In this document: in pieces, positions 5,982 to 7,159 of the stretch
Layout of the letters: each line of letters opens with the position of its first letter
Position numbering within the stretch: the first letter of the stretch is position 1
Assembly (NCBI GenBank): GCA_002469305.1
Contig: DKEY01000142.1
Coordinates: forward strand, 1-7,159
Direction: 5' to 3'
DNA: 7,159 nt
Source: Sulfurospirillum sp. UBA6810
GTDB taxonomy: Bacteria; Campylobacterota; Campylobacteria; Campylobacterales; Sulfurospirillaceae
Program-made: the position numbers and the translations under genes
Notes under the pieces: model-generated
The model's database searches: none
The model's input: only the letters and a program-made list of their open reading frames with translations
What the model was told of the DNA's origin: nothing

Positions 5982-7145
5982 TTATTTTGTTTTCTTTTCA
6001 TAACGAGCAGAAAGTGCTGATAATATTTTTATACTCGTCATACTGATGATAACTTCTATGATTGCCGCTAAGATAAGAGCAGAGTAGAGTAGCTTACCAA
6101 TGCTATGAGAATTATAAGCGATAGTAGCGATAGCTATCATTAAAGTGAGTGGCATAGACTGAGAGAGTGCATATCTCAATAAATCAAATTTTGATAAATC
6201 TTTGTAAAATACCAAAGCAGATAAAATTCTTCCTACTATCATAATCCCAACTATTAAAAAAGAGGATTCTTTTACTCCTTCAACTGTAAGTGTCATCAAA
6301 TCTAAAGTCGAGCCAATATAAACAAAAAATATAGGAACTAAAAATCCAAAACCAAATGAAGATATCTTGTGAGGCAACTCTTTTTTATGTTCAAAAAATG
6401 TCGCTATAAAGATACCTGCCAAAAATGCTCCAAAAGCAACTTCAAGGTGTAGAAGTAGCATGATACCAATCATAAGAAAAAACAGAGCCATAGAGAGTCT
6501 AAGGTCTTGTTCTTCTTTATCGGTATGAGGCATAAGATAAATTTTGATTTCAGGATACCACCAAAAAAGTACATGTAAAAGTTTAAAGATGATTATCATG
6601 GCAGAGAGCAAGAGTATAAGATAAGCAACAGCTTTGTAAAGCTCAAAACCTATGCCAAATTCTAGTGCAGCACCAGCAAAAGTAAGCAAAGAGATACTCA
6701 CAAGTTCTCCCATAGTTCCTATAAGCATAGAGAGATTGAGCCACTTTGCTCCTTTCCCATAATCTTTATAGAGTGCTAAGATGAGTCCAACAGAGAGCGT
6801 TGGTGCGATGATAATGATGATTTTGTTTAACTCAAAGTATAAAACACTCAAAGAGGAGATAATATATAAAAAGATAAGGTATAAAACACCTTTTTTGAGT
6901 ATCTGTTTATCTGTCGTAACAAAGATTTTTAAGTCAACTTCTGTTCCAGCCATAAACATAAGATAGAAAAATCCTACATGTGCAATGAGTTCAAAAAGAT
7001 AAAAATCAGTAATCAATCCATAATAAGCACTCAGTGCTCCTAAGATAATCTCCACAGAAGGAGTAGGGATACGCAAGTATCTTGAAAAAAATGGTGATAA
7101 AAAAAGTATCACCGAGATACTAAAAAGGATAGTTATTTCAGCCAT
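5982..7145 (-). CDS. CPA2-family cation/proton antiporter, membrane domain only
   Basis: Inner-membrane protein of 387 residues with about 11-12 hydrophobic helices, matching the Na+/H+ exchanger (Kef/CPA2) fold. Motifs include SPFFSRYLRIPTPSVEIILG near the N-terminus, FMAGTEVDL (64-72), GAFLAGIFIA (239-248) and FLVPIFFVYIGSTLDL (268-283). It ends after the last helix with a basic tail (RYEKKTK), so the cytoplasmic TrkA-N/KTN domain of KefB/KefC is absent. In helix 6 an acidic E147 (GTMGE) takes the place usually held by the ion-binding aspartate. Substrate (K+ or Na+) cannot be told. ATG 7145 lacks a recognisable ribosome site and the frame is open to the window edge, so the start may lie further upstream. 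gltA follows 91 bp downstream on the same strand, with its own promoter. Confidence 0.8.
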   Translation of the reverse strand: MAEITILFSISVILFLSPFFSRYLRIPTPSVEIILGALSAYYGLITDFYLFELIAHVGFFYLMFMAGTEVDLKIFVTTDKQILKKGVLYLIFLYIISSLSVLYFELNKIIIIIAPTLSVGLILALYKDYGKGAKWLNLSMLIGTMGELVSISLLTFAGAALEFGIGFELYKAVAYLILLLSAMIIIFKLLHVLFWWYPEIKIYLMPHTDKEEQDLRLSMALFFLMIGIMLLLHLEVAFGAFLAGIFIATFFEHKKELPHKISSFGFGFLVPIFFVYIGSTLDLMTLTVEGVKESSFLIVGIMIVGRILSALVFYKDLSKFDLLRYALSQSMPLTLMIAIATIAYNSHSIGKLLYSALILAAIIEVIISMTSIKILSALSARYEKKTK

Positions 7146-7159
7146 GGCAGTTTTTTGCT

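Noticed and set aside
6781..6966. Plus-strand open frame of 61 codons inside the antiporter gene
   Set aside because: It is a shadow of the membrane-protein coding strand, and the antiporter frame has strong family motifs throughout this stretch.

Overview
The window looks like chromosomal DNA of a free-living Campylobacterota (formerly Epsilonproteobacteria), probably close to Sulfurimonas. The DNA is AT-rich, and the run recA, eno, small coiled-coil membrane protein, AMIN-domain secreted protein matches the order I know from Campylobacter (recA, eno, Cj1671c, cgpA) and Helicobacter. Genus is inferred from gene order and protein flavour, not from a search.

Layout. Positions 1-255 are a non-coding, AT-rich control region with a good leftward promoter near the left edge and a good rightward promoter (TATAAT, 133-138) for the first gene. 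At 256-1224 is a complete tyrosine recombinase with the features of an integron integrase (IntI), including the extra IntI-specific segment and all six catalytic residues. It runs in the same direction as recA (1280-2326) and ends 55 bp before it, with no terminator between. recA is followed closely by eno (2354-3625), a 93-residue FtsB/DivIC-like protein (3635-3916) and a secreted AMIN-domain protein (3922-4578). These rightward genes end at a hairpin terminator overlapping the last stop codon.

On the minus strand are gltA (citrate synthase, 4610-5890), convergent with that operon, and upstream of it a 387-residue CPA2-type cation/proton antiporter membrane domain (5982-7145) lying at the right edge.

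How they fit together: recA (recombination and repair), eno (glycolysis/gluconeogenesis) and gltA (citrate entry) are housekeeping genes. The coiled-coil and AMIN proteins probably act at the cell envelope. The unusual element is the integron integrase inserted ahead of recA. Any cassette array would lie to the left, outside the window; no attC site could be recognised inside it. A strong 14-bp stem-loop lies inside the start of the small membrane-protein gene, where it could attenuate transcription leaving the highly expressed recA-eno pair. Two start codons are better placed internally than at the longest ORF start: intI at GTG 256 and gltA at ATG 5890.
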